Below, piece by piece: positions 1 through 4,922 of a stretch of 5,182 bases of DNA. A model generated the notes under the pieces. That model did not search any database and had not been told where the DNA came from. It saw only the letters and a list, made by a program, of their open reading frames with translations. Source of the stretch: Bacillota bacterium (GTDB taxonomy: Bacteria; Bacillota; Bacilli; Bacillales_B; DSM-18226); contig JAKACS010000302.1 in assembly GCA_021821235.1 (NCBI GenBank), forward strand, positions 1-5,182. Direction: 5' to 3'. Made by a program: the position numbers and the translations under genes. Position 1 is the first letter of the stretch. The number at the start of each line of letters is the position of its first letter.

Positions 1-314
1 TTTCCCTTGGATTCCTTAACAAATATTGAAAAATTCTGTTTACTGTTTGTGTTAATAAATTGTAATTTTAAATAATTTTCTTTGGAAATTAAACCAACAT
101 CATAATTTGTTAAAAAGGGTATTTGAGGTAGCATAATCTTATGTTTGCTTAATACTTCAAACTTAGTAATGGCCTCCTCAACAGAAACATAGCCAGATTT
201 TTTCATGTCTTTTTTAAATGATTCATCAGGGTCAACAGTAGCTTGAGTTAATTTTGGTGATACTAATAGTATAATGAAATATACTGTAATAAAGGGGATT
301 AATTTATTTTGCAC
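1..314 (-). CDS. Exported protein of unknown function, C-terminus beyond the window (partial)
   Basis: An open frame of 104 codons starts at GTG (314-312) and continues off the left edge with no stop. The start is chosen because AAAGGAG (329-323) lies 8 bases upstream. An in-frame TTG further up would place this site inside the coding region. Residues 1-25 form a signal peptide: a short n-region with Lys4, a hydrophobic core at about 5-18 (IPFITVYFIILLV), and a likely signal peptidase I site after LTQA, giving a mature start of TVDPDESF. The mature part begins charged and helical (KKDMKKSGYVSVEEAITKFE) and then becomes beta-like, with LPQIPFLTNYDVGLI and YLKLQFINTN. I do not recognise the family. 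The layout of a VEEA-type helix followed by strands is loosely like secreted DUF4367-type proteins, but this is only an impression. A terminator separates it from the gene upstream, so it is probably transcribed alone. Use of GTG and the truncation make it easy to miss in ATG-only scans. Confidence 0.72.
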   Translation of the reverse strand, partial: MQNKLIPFITVYFIILLVSPKLTQATVDPDESFKKDMKKSGYVSVEEAITKFEVLSKHKIMLPQIPFLTNYDVGLISKENYLKLQFINTNSKQNFSIFVKESKG

Positions 315-375
315 GAAAATTTCTCCTTTCAACGTAAAATACAATTCCACCAAGTACAATTTATTATTTTCTTTA

Positions 376-404
376 ATTATCTGAAATATGTATTTAAATA
401 TGAA
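376..404 (-). promoter_or_regulatory. Possible sigma-A promoter of the partial exported-protein gene
   Basis: On the minus strand, TTCATA (404-399) and GATAAT (381-376) are separated by 17 bases. This is a 4/6 and a 5/6 match to the -35 and -10 consensus. It lies between the terminator of the upstream gene and the GTG start at 314, where a promoter is expected. The region is very AT-rich, so chance matches are likely. Confidence 0.3.
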
Positions 405-420
405 AAAATTAATATACAAG

Positions 421-465
421 AAACAAAGAAATAAAAGACCTTAGATTTGAAATCCAAGGCCTTTT
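421..465 (-). terminator. Rho-independent terminator, minus strand
   Basis: Read on the minus strand, AAAGGCCTTGGATTT and AAATCTAAGGTCTTT can pair over about 15 positions, fewer at the tip for the loop. Two of the pairs are G-U wobbles, and a TTTTATTTCTTT tail follows. On the plus strand those two wobbles become A-C mismatches, which argues that the structure was selected for minus-strand transcripts. It ends transcription of the small secreted-protein gene at 530-945 and isolates the gene to its left. Confidence 0.8.
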
Positions 466-529
466 TGATTCTTAAAATTCATTTAATTTCTACTGCTACT
501 CTATTTGTTATAAAAGTCCGAATAAGTTT

Positions 530-945
530 TTAATTACCGTTTATTGTACCTCCCCCCTCACACCTGGTATCGTCTCCCCCATCACAGGCAGCAAATAAAT
601 AATAATATCCACTGGAAGGAGCAGTGAAATAAACCCAGTCACTTCCTCCGGCATATGCGGCATATCACCAGTCAGAAACCCGAGAACCAGTAGAACTAGA
701 ATAAGCAGCAAATGCTACGTGGAAAAGGCTGTTTGATTCAGTTTGAAAGTCAACTTTAGCCGTCTCACCTTTGTATAAATAAACACTCCCAGATCCAATA
801 TACTGATCACCGTAGCTCATATAGACATCTGCACAACGAGTTTCGCTAGCATAGCATCTATAATATGCCTCCGCTTTACCGACTCCTCCTAGATAAGTAA
901 CTACTGACAACACTAAAATACTAAAAACTACCACAATTTTTTCAA
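530..945 (-). pseudogene. Small secreted Cys-containing protein, interrupted by a stop codon and probably a frameshift
   Basis: The main open stretch (979-665) encodes a signal peptide core, an AEA cleavage site and a mature domain starting YYRCYASETRC, rich in Tyr, Ser and Gly. It ends at TGA (667-665). The same frame then continues for 44 codons to TAA (532-530) with matching composition: YAAYAGGSDWVYF, SSGYYYLFAAC and TRCEGGG. The motif SDW occurs on both sides of the stop. The four Cys on the two sides could form two disulfides, so the TGA looks like a nonsense mutation inside one domain. At the 5' end, GGGAGGGAG (958-950) is ideally spaced from TTG (945-943), but that frame gives only MKKLW and a stop. 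One extra A in the A6 run at 942-937 would give MKKIVVVFSILVL, a normal signal peptide. The alternative in-frame starts (TTG 979, ATG 964) have poor ribosome sites and an uncharged n-region. The fold is probably a small beta-sandwich and the function is unknown. Either lesion could be a sequencing error. Confidence 0.68.
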
Positions 946-949
946 AAAA

Positions 950-958
950 CTCCCTCCC
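950..958 (-). promoter_or_regulatory. Shine-Dalgarno site that marks the original start of the interrupted gene
   Basis: GGGAGGGAG on the minus strand is the strongest ribosome site near this gene. Its GGAGG core (957-953) lies 7 bases before TTG (945-943). It is too far from the next in-frame start, GTG at 934, and lies downstream of the in-frame starts at 979 and 964. It therefore supports TTG 945 as the ancestral start and a one-base loss just after it. Confidence 0.55.
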
Positions 959-962
959 GTTC

Positions 963-1020
963 ATATAATTGGTACGCAATTAATATATAAATTCGTCATT
1001 ATTCATCTTTTACCTTCCTT
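963..1020 (-). promoter_or_regulatory. Possible leader: 8-codon ORF and hairpin ahead of the interrupted gene
   Basis: AAGGAAGG (1020-1013) precedes ATG (1006-1004) by 6 bases. This opens a short ORF, MNNDEFIY, ending at TAA (982-980). A weak hairpin follows at 986-963: CAATTATAT pairs with ATATTAATTG, leaving one bulged base. Its left arm overlaps the leader stop codon, and it lies just before the second ribosome site (958-950). The layout is like a translated leader, although the leader peptide has no run of regulatory codons. The ORF is also in frame with the 979-665 stretch, so it could instead be a decayed old start region. Confidence 0.3.
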
Positions 1021-1043
1021 TTTATGGAATTTTTTTAATATGG

Positions 1044-1072
1044 AATATATATCTCTTTGTGGATTCACACAA
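1044..1072 (-). promoter_or_regulatory. Likely sigma-A promoter of the interrupted secreted-protein gene
   Basis: On the minus strand, TTGTGT (1072-1067) and TATATT (1049-1044) are exactly 17 bases apart. The -10 box matches at 5/6 and the -35 box at 3/6. The transcript would start near 1037 and carry about 90 bases of leader before the ribosome site at 958. Two direct copies of ATTCCATA (1046-1039 and 1030-1023) lie across and just after the -10 box. Confidence 0.45.
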
Positions 1073-1540
1073 GTTGCATTTTTGATATGTGGTGATTTTT
1101 ACTTTATATATCTTTGCGAGGCTATCATTCTTTAACAGGGGTATTTGTTCTTTATGTATATGTGTTGTGAATTTCAGGGTTTTAAATTTCGCATTAGAAC
1201 TAGCGTAATAATAAGTAAACTTCCATTATGCTAGTCGTAGCAAAATGTTTATGTTTATCCAATCCAACTAACTAAGATTAATTCCATATTTTTTAGACAA
1301 TAAAATAACTACTTAATACCCATTCGCAGGATTTGAGCAGAAAAAATAGGATTAAAAAATTGTACAGTACATACTTTATTCCAAGATAGGACACTTAACC
1401 ATTTCGGTATTTTTAGAGGGGTACTCTTTTTTAGTTAAACGTTGAGTCAGTGAGGGTCTGATTTATGAAATTCATTGATGTATTTAAATTTTAAAAACTT
1501 TTATTTGTAAAGCGTGGCAATGTTGATATTCAACGGTTAG
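1073..1540. other. Gene-poor AT-rich stretch with decayed sequence
   Basis: No credible gene is visible on either strand in this stretch of about 470 bases. Stops are frequent in all frames, and the few short ATG frames (for example from 1155 and 1464) lack good ribosome sites. It contains an inverted repeat (1199-1235). Between 1361 and 1397, TGTACAGTAC is followed by AAGATAGGACACTT, which loosely resembles the terminal sequence of IS3/IS150-type insertion elements. No transposase coding remains beside it. The stretch reads as degenerate intergenic DNA between the secreted-protein gene and the small-gene remnant at 1541. Confidence 0.5.
1199..1235. repeat. Inverted repeat, 11-base arms, 15-base loop
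   Basis: ACTAGCGTAAT (1199-1209) and ATTATGCTAGT (1225-1235) are complementary except for one G-T pair, so plus-strand RNA would form a continuous stem with one wobble. No T-run follows on the plus strand, so it is not an ordinary terminator. It lies in gene-free sequence and its role is unknown. It could be a remnant of a mobile element or a binding site. Confidence 0.5.
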
Positions 1541-1630
1541 ATTAAGAGCGGATACAATCAGCAGAAACCAAATGCCTACGGCGTTGAAATGGCAGAAGAA
1601 GTCGATCCACTTGAGAAAAAGAAGGAATAA
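1541..1630 (+). pseudogene. 3' remnant of a small gene, possibly a gamma-type spore protein or other small Bacillus protein
   Basis: A plus-strand frame opens after a TAG at 1538 and ends at TAA (1628-1630). It reads IKSGYNQQKPNAYG followed by VEMAEEVDPLEKKKE. The segment has the hydrophilic Gln/Lys/Glu composition of a real small Bacillus protein, and its stop is followed at once by a strong terminator, so it is the 3' end of a once-expressed gene. No ATG, GTG or TTG with a ribosome site precedes it. The first in-frame GTT-ATG (Met at 1586) would leave only 14 residues. The core YGVEMAEEVD resembles YGTEFASETD, the protease-cleaved repeat of gamma-type small acid-soluble spore proteins, but key Thr and Phe positions differ, so this is a weak comparison. 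ATT at 1541 may be a mutated ATG, in which case only the start codon and ribosome site are damaged. Otherwise the 5' end was lost. Confidence 0.45.
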
Positions 1631-1665
1631 GGCTCTCCTAAAAGGTAGGGAGCCTTATTTTTGTT
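1628..1665 (+). terminator. Rho-independent terminator, plus strand
   Basis: TAAGGCTCTC (1628-1637) pairs with GGGAGCCTTA (1648-1657) over 10 base pairs including one G-U wobble. The loop is 10 bases and the tail is TTTTTGTT. The wobble is favourable only in plus-strand RNA. The stem begins in the TAA of the small-gene remnant, showing that this remnant was the last gene of a plus-strand transcript. It also separates the convergent nuclease gene. Confidence 0.85.
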
Positions 1666-1688
1666 AAAAAAATATGCCCACGAGGGGC
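1666..1688 (-). terminator. Probable short terminator of the nuclease gene
   Basis: On the minus strand, GCCC (1688-1685) and GGGC (1679-1676) can form a 4-bp all-GC stem with a 5-base loop. After ATA comes a run of seven T (1672-1666). It starts 6 bases after the nuclease stop codon. The stem is short, so termination may be partial, with the larger hairpin at 1628-1657 acting as a backup. Confidence 0.4.
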
Positions 1689-1693
1689 GAGTA

Positions 1694-2854
1694 TTAATTG
1701 ATCTCACATGCGTAATTATCGTGATCCCGGTCCAGTTTGGACTGGTAGGCAGGATGGCCTGCCGGCACACCTTGTGGATATTTCTTTCTTAATTCAGTGC
1801 AGTTTTGAAAAGATTCAGTAGTACCGCTTGCTGGCGCTGCCGCTGTAGCTGAAGAAGTGGAAGAGCTTCCTTGTGTGCTGCTTGATGCTGCTTGACCCGA
1901 GGTGGATGAACTGCTCCGATTGCTTCCACTGCTGGATGAAGCGGGAGCAGCTGTCGATCCGGCTGTCGAATCCAAATCACCTTTTGTGGTGCCATTAGAG
2001 CCGTATGCCCATAAACCTTTATTGGCAGAGCGGGCTTCGCGGGCAAATTTTACAAAAACATCGCTGTACTTTACATCTGGCGGATAGGTTGATGGTTCGG
2101 CATAGCCATTTAACACAAGGTCGGCATTAAACATTTTGGTTCGGATCTCATTTTCATCCATATCATTTGTTGGAACGGATAACCAGATGATTCGTAACAA
2201 CCGTCCATAGCGATCGGTTTCAGATACGTCTTTTTGCAACCAAACCTGCTTGCCTTCAAGTTTGTCAGTTGTGTAATTGCTGGCTTCTTTGCCATACGTT
2301 TCATGCCTTGTCGTTGATTCGGGCGTATTGACGCCAATCAAGCGCACTTTTTGACCGGTTGAGAGCTGCACAGTATCGCCGTCAACAACTCTAGAAATCG
2401 TTGCTGCGACTAAACCAAGGCTTGTAGCTGTCTGCTGTTCCTTTTGTGCTGCTTCCTGTTTAGCTTTTTCAGCAGCCTGCTGCTTGGCTTCTTCTTCTTT
2501 CTTTGCCTGCTCTTCTGCCTGCTGTTTCGCTAATGCCTCTTTTGCCGCTTGTTCTTTTGCTTTTTCATTTGCACTGGAGATCTTCTCAGAATCTTGTTTT
2601 TTCTCTTTTACAACGTCCGGCTGACTTCCAGTTGAGGCAAACCATCCAAATGCTAAAAATATACCGATAATAGCTGCAATAATGGGAAGCTTCGCGCGAT
2701 TTCCGGCTTTTCTATTTTTGATCCAGGCATATATTCCCCATATGGTAATACCAATTCCTAAAACCCCTAAAATATTGCTAGACAACCAGGATATAATTGC
2801 AATCACGAGAGCGACGACAATCAGAATCCCAAAACAACCTAATAGGTTTCTCAT
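1694..2854 (-). CDS. Membrane-anchored extracytoplasmic thermonuclease-family protein with C-terminal Excalibur domain
   Basis: This 386-residue protein has a clear modular layout. Three hydrophobic helices lie at about 4-24, 27-45 and 54-74. The basic loop KNRKAGNRAK (46-55) places that side in the cytoplasm and the rest outside. Residues 83-142 are an Ala/Gln/Glu/Lys-rich predicted coiled coil. The SNase-like domain spans about 148-285, with VVDGDTVQL (D158, D160), RLIGVNTPES (R171, T177, E179), DRYGR (R218) and the closing KGLWA. These match staphylococcal nuclease D19, D21, R35, T41, E43 and R87. The Asp40 calcium-ligand position is N176 here. A low-complexity Ser/Ala/Thr linker (about 296-345) leads to an Excalibur calcium-binding domain at 348-386 with NCTELRKKYP and DRDHDNYACE. 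It should cleave DNA or RNA at the cell surface, for nutrient use, DNA processing or competition. The start is fixed by GGAGGGG (2865-2859) before ATG 2854. It stands alone, divergent from the RsbR-like gene. Confidence 0.93.
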   Translation of the reverse strand: MRNLLGCFGILIVVALVIAIISWLSSNILGVLGIGITIWGIYAWIKNRKAGNRAKLPIIAAIIGIFLAFGWFASTGSQPDVVKEKKQDSEKISSANEKAKEQAAKEALAKQQAEEQAKKEEEAKQQAAEKAKQEAAQKEQQTATSLGLVAATISRVVDGDTVQLSTGQKVRLIGVNTPESTTRHETYGKEASNYTTDKLEGKQVWLQKDVSETDRYGRLLRIIWLSVPTNDMDENEIRTKMFNADLVLNGYAEPSTYPPDVKYSDVFVKFAREARSANKGLWAYGSNGTTKGDLDSTAGSTAAPASSSSGSNRSSSSTSGQAASSSTQGSSSTSSATAAAPASGTTESFQNCTELRKKYPQGVPAGHPAYQSKLDRDHDNYACEIN

Positions 2855-2915
2855 ACTTCCCCTCCGAGATTCTATTTTTACATAATATTGGATTTTTTAC
2901 TTTTAATCCTATTCC

Positions 2916-2944
2916 ATAATACAATCACAACTAGTTTGTGGCAA
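2916..2944 (-). promoter_or_regulatory. Strong sigma-A promoter of the nuclease gene
   Basis: On the minus strand, TTGCCA (2944-2939) and TATTAT (2921-2916) are separated by exactly 17 bases, each a 5/6 consensus match. Transcription would start near 2909, leaving about 55 bases before the ATG at 2854. The -10 box overlaps one arm of a 9-base inverted repeat (ATTCCATAA at 2911-2919, TTATGGAAT at 2958-2966) that brackets the promoter and could serve as an operator. Confidence 0.65.
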
Positions 2945-3027
2945 TCACCTTTAAATTTTATGGAATATTAAAAAAATCTTTTGCCTCTACCATTGTGTAT
3001 GGATCTGCATCTTCGAGGCCAATCATG

Positions 3028-3059
3028 TATAATCTACTTAAGAATAGGATAAAGGATGG
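3028..3059 (+). promoter_or_regulatory. -10 element and ribosome site of the RsbR-like gene
   Basis: A perfect TATAAT lies at 3028-3033, preceded by TG. No convincing -35 hexamer lies 16-18 bases upstream (CTGCAT at the best spacing), so the promoter may be weak or need an activator. AAAGGATGG (3051-3059) is a moderate ribosome site, with 9 bases to ATG 3069. No sigma-B type GTTTAA/GGGTAT pair is seen here. Confidence 0.45.
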
Positions 3060-3068
3060 TATATATTA

Positions 3069-3884
3069 ATGACATCAAAGTCCGGAGTAGGAGCTTATTT
3101 AGCCAAACATGCGGCGGCTCTTTCAGTTGAAATTGTTGAAAACGTCCTTCACACCATGAATTTAGTAATTCCTGAAGAGGAAAAGCAACAAGCCATTACT
3201 ATGTATATTGAATTTATTGGTTTTTTAGGAAAAACGCTCACGGAGGATCTGGAGGAAATTCCTGAAGAAGTTGTCGTTTGGAGTAAAAAGAATGCAGTTC
3301 AGCAAATATCGGCAGGAGGAAATATTTCAGAAATTTCCGTGCGCTACTTGCCAACGCGGGAGATCTTAACTGAGATTCTAACGAGATTAAGCGTGGATTT
3401 TGGACTTTCCGTTCGGGAAAATGCCTCGCTCATTAAGCGTGCCAACACCTTGCTGGACGTCAGCCACAACGAAATGATTTTAGCGTTTGAACAATTAACC
3501 GAACAGAATAAGGAAAAAATGCAAAAAGAAATGGCTGAACTATCGGCGCCGATTGTACTAATAAAAGAAGATGTTGCCATTCTTCCATTGATCGGTGTAA
3601 TGGATGCTTACCGGGCAAGCTATATTTTGAACAAAGTTGTCCCTAACATCGCAGACCTTCAATTAGAGCATGTCATTATTGATTGCTCAGGAATTTTAAC
3701 AATTGATTTGGAAATTGTAAATTATCTCAAACAATTAAGTGAGGTTCTTCTTTTGTTAGGTGTAGATGTGATTGTAACAGGTTTACGTCCGGATTTAACT
3801 CAGTTTATTGTCAATCACGGAATCGATATGTCTGCGATAAAAACATTTGCCCATGTAAAGCAAGCGTTGGAATACATCGAATAA
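3069..3884 (+). CDS. RsbR-family stressosome protein (STAS domain)
   Basis: This 271-residue soluble protein has no signal peptide or membrane helix. Residues 1 to about 150 are predicted all-helical, and the segment 94-155 (from YLPTREILTEIL on) resembles the N-terminal domain of RsbRD-like paralogues. A joining helix leads to ELSAPIVLI (157-165), the usual entry to the C-terminal STAS domain (about 160-271). In known stressosomes, RsbR paralogues and RsbS form a large cytoplasmic shell that holds the RsbT kinase; phosphorylation of two Thr in the STAS domain releases RsbT to activate RsbU and then sigma-B. Here the DTxR position reads DAYR (A180 replaces the Thr171 equivalent), and DCSG carries S207 at the Thr205 equivalent. 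GLRPDLTQFIVNHGID (238-253) is a typical family segment. The length fits the family. It is transcribed alone, with a terminator right after the stop. The exact paralogue (RsbRA to RsbRD) cannot be fixed by eye; RsbRD-like is my best guess. Confidence 0.88.
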   Translation: MTSKSGVGAYLAKHAAALSVEIVENVLHTMNLVIPEEEKQQAITMYIEFIGFLGKTLTEDLEEIPEEVVVWSKKNAVQQISAGGNISEISVRYLPTREILTEILTRLSVDFGLSVRENASLIKRANTLLDVSHNEMILAFEQLTEQNKEKMQKEMAELSAPIVLIKEDVAILPLIGVMDAYRASYILNKVVPNIADLQLEHVIIDCSGILTIDLEIVNYLKQLSEVLLLLGVDVIVTGLRPDLTQFIVNHGIDMSAIKTFAHVKQALEYIE

Positions 3885-3891
3885 GGGAATG

Positions 3892-3925
3892 AAAACCCGG
3901 TCTTCGGAAGACTGGGTTTTCTTGT
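3892..3925 (+). terminator. Strong Rho-independent terminator after the RsbR-like gene
   Basis: AAAACCCGGTCTT (3892-3904) pairs with AAGACTGGGTTTT (3908-3920) over about 13 pairs with one G-U wobble and a very tight loop. TTTTCTTGT follows. It begins 7 bases after the TAA at 3884. Its right arm and tail overlap the proposed -35 box of the peptidase gene, so the two genes are packed tightly but transcribed separately. Confidence 0.9.
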
Positions 3926-3939
3926 CGATTTAAGGGTAT
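3916..3939 (+). promoter_or_regulatory. Possible sigma-B promoter of the zinc peptidase gene
   Basis: GTTTTC (3916-3921) and GGGTAT (3934-3939) are 12 bases apart. The sigma-B consensus is GTTTAA, 12-15 bases, then GGGWAW, so the -10 box is a perfect match and the -35 matches at GTTT. No good sigma-A -35 lies at the right distance from the overlapping TATAAC (3937-3942). The start of transcription would fall at about 3946, at the edge of the palindrome. The neighbouring stressosome-family gene makes sigma-B control plausible, but this is inference. Confidence 0.4.
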
Positions 3940-3944
3940 AACAC

Positions 3945-3976
3945 AGTAAAAATAGTAACTAGTTACTATTTTTGCT
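3945..3976. repeat. Perfect 26-bp palindrome in the peptidase 5' untranslated region
   Basis: AAAAATAGTAACT (3948-3960) is followed directly by its exact reverse complement (3961-3973), centred on CTAG with no spacer. In RNA the stem could grow by a U-G, a G-C and an A-U pair to 3945-3976, with the innermost bases unpaired as a loop. It ends just before the ribosome site GGAGGG (3977-3982). It can be an operator for a dimeric regulator or a 5' stabilising hairpin of the mRNA. The T5 arm end on the plus strand could also terminate, but it is followed by a gene rather than by a longer T-run. Confidence 0.85.
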
Positions 3977-3988
3977 GGAGGGAAACAA

Positions 3989-4819
3989 ATGCAGTGGAAA
4001 GGAAGACGGAAAAGTTCAAATGTTGAAGATCGCAGGAGCATTGGCGGTAAAACGATGCTTGGCGGAGGGATGGGCACAATCGTTATTGTTCTCCTTTTTA
4101 CACTTCTCGGCGGCAATCCGGGGGATCTCTTCAATAATCTGACCTCGACGATTGAGTCGAATTCCACTTCGGAAAATCAGGAATCCGCTTCGGAGAAAGA
4201 ACTGGCCGATTTTGTCGCTGTTGTCCTAGCTGATACGGAAGATGTATGGTCAGATGTTTTTAAGCAAAAGGGTCTAAAATACGAAAATCCGAAACTTGTT
4301 TTATACAGAAACAGTGTTCAGTCAGCTTGCGGTAGTGCTAGTTCTACTGTGGGGCCATTTTACTGTCCTGGTGATCACAAACTTTATATTGATTTAAGTT
4401 TTTATGAAGAGCTGAAGCAGAAATTTCAGTCTCCGGGGGATTTTGCAATGGCCTATGTCATTGCCCATGAGGTAGGTCATCATGTTCAAACGCTTTTGCA
4501 TACCGGTGATCAAGCCTCGCGTTCTGGAAGAGATTCTAATGATTACTCCATCCGTTTTGAATTGCAGGCTGATTACCTGGCCGGTGTTTGGGCTCATTTT
4601 GCTCAAGGGAAGGGGTATCTTGAAAAAGGTGATCTTGAGGAGGCACTAAATGCCGCAAATGCGGTCGGTGATGATACCATTCAGAAACGGGCTCAAGGCT
4701 ATGTGGTACCTGAGAGCTTTACCCATGGAACGTCCGAGCAAAGAAAGCGCTGGTTTTACAAAGGGTTCCAGAACGGAACGATCGAGGGCGGAGACACATT
4801 TAATACGGAAAACCTTTAA
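3989..4819 (+). CDS. ypfJ: Membrane-anchored neutral zinc metallopeptidase, YpfJ family
   Basis: This 276-residue protein is full length for the family. The N-terminus carries the family signature WKGRRKSSNVEDRR (3-16), cytoplasmic and basic. A Gly-rich membrane helix follows at about 24-42 (GTIVIVLLFTLLGG), then a Ser/Glu-rich linker (50-70) and an extracytoplasmic catalytic domain. The zinc motif HEVGH is at 160-164, with His160 and His164 as ligands and Glu161 as the catalytic base. ELQAD (191-195) probably supplies the third ligand, as in related zincins. Cys114 (SACG) and Cys126 (FYCPGD) may form a disulfide. FTHGTSEQR (244-252) is a conserved-looking C-terminal stretch. Substrates of this family are not well defined, and a role in envelope protein turnover or stress is inference. 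The start is set by GGAGGG (3977-3982), 7 bases before ATG. No clear terminator follows. The gene symbol reflects family resemblance to E. coli ypfJ, not a proven orthologue. Confidence 0.92.
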   Translation: MQWKGRRKSSNVEDRRSIGGKTMLGGGMGTIVIVLLFTLLGGNPGDLFNNLTSTIESNSTSENQESASEKELADFVAVVLADTEDVWSDVFKQKGLKYENPKLVLYRNSVQSACGSASSTVGPFYCPGDHKLYIDLSFYEELKQKFQSPGDFAMAYVIAHEVGHHVQTLLHTGDQASRSGRDSNDYSIRFELQADYLAGVWAHFAQGKGYLEKGDLEEALNAANAVGDDTIQKRAQGYVVPESFTHGTSEQRKRWFYKGFQNGTIEGGDTFNTENL

Positions 4820-4922
4820 GCACTTCTGTTGCTATATGTCCTGGTGAAGCTGATTTACGAGTAAATTTGGCACAATTTGGCTAGTTCTTTTGGTTGGGGA
4901 ACTCTTGGCGCCCCACAAAGTA
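4820..4922. other. Intergenic stretch, with a probable decayed repeat unit at its end
   Basis: No gene and no clear terminator is seen after the peptidase stop. The last part, from about 4871, aligns loosely with the following 52-base repeat: GGTTGGGGAACTCTTGG is placed like GGTTGATAGAAGGCTC, then GCCCC and TACC at the positions of GCCC and TACC. This suggests an ancient, degenerate unit 0. Confidence 0.35.

Noticed and set aside
437..466. Terminator for plus-strand transcription
   Set aside because: On the plus strand two positions are A-C mismatches and no plus-strand gene precedes it. The structure fits minus-strand RNA better.
665..667. TGA read as tryptophan or selenocysteine
   Set aside because: The other genes use TGG for Trp and read normally with the standard code. 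No selenocysteine-insertion hairpin was identified, so a nonsense mutation is simpler.
530..945. Lactococcin 972-type bacteriocin
   Set aside because: It is small, secreted and Tyr/Ser-rich, but the sequence does not follow that family, and no immunity ABC transporter or multi-pass protein gene is adjacent.
1155..1235. Short plus-strand ORF starting MYMCCEFQGF
   Set aside because: It is 26 codons with the nearest GGGG too far from the ATG, in decayed sequence. It overlaps the inverted repeat.
1464..1490. Plus-strand peptide MKFIDVFKF with GAGG upstream
   Set aside because: It has only 9 codons in very AT-rich DNA, with a weak ribosome site and nothing to support expression.
1789..2046. Long minus-strand frame inside the nuclease gene
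   Set aside because: It is an alternative frame of the low-complexity Ser/Ala linker and SNase end. It has no ribosome site, and the overlapping frame has clear domains.
3811..4167. 118-codon minus-strand frame across the RsbR end and peptidase start
   Set aside because: It crosses the terminator and the palindrome. Its composition (Pro, Arg, Ser) is typical of an antisense shadow, and it has no ribosome site.
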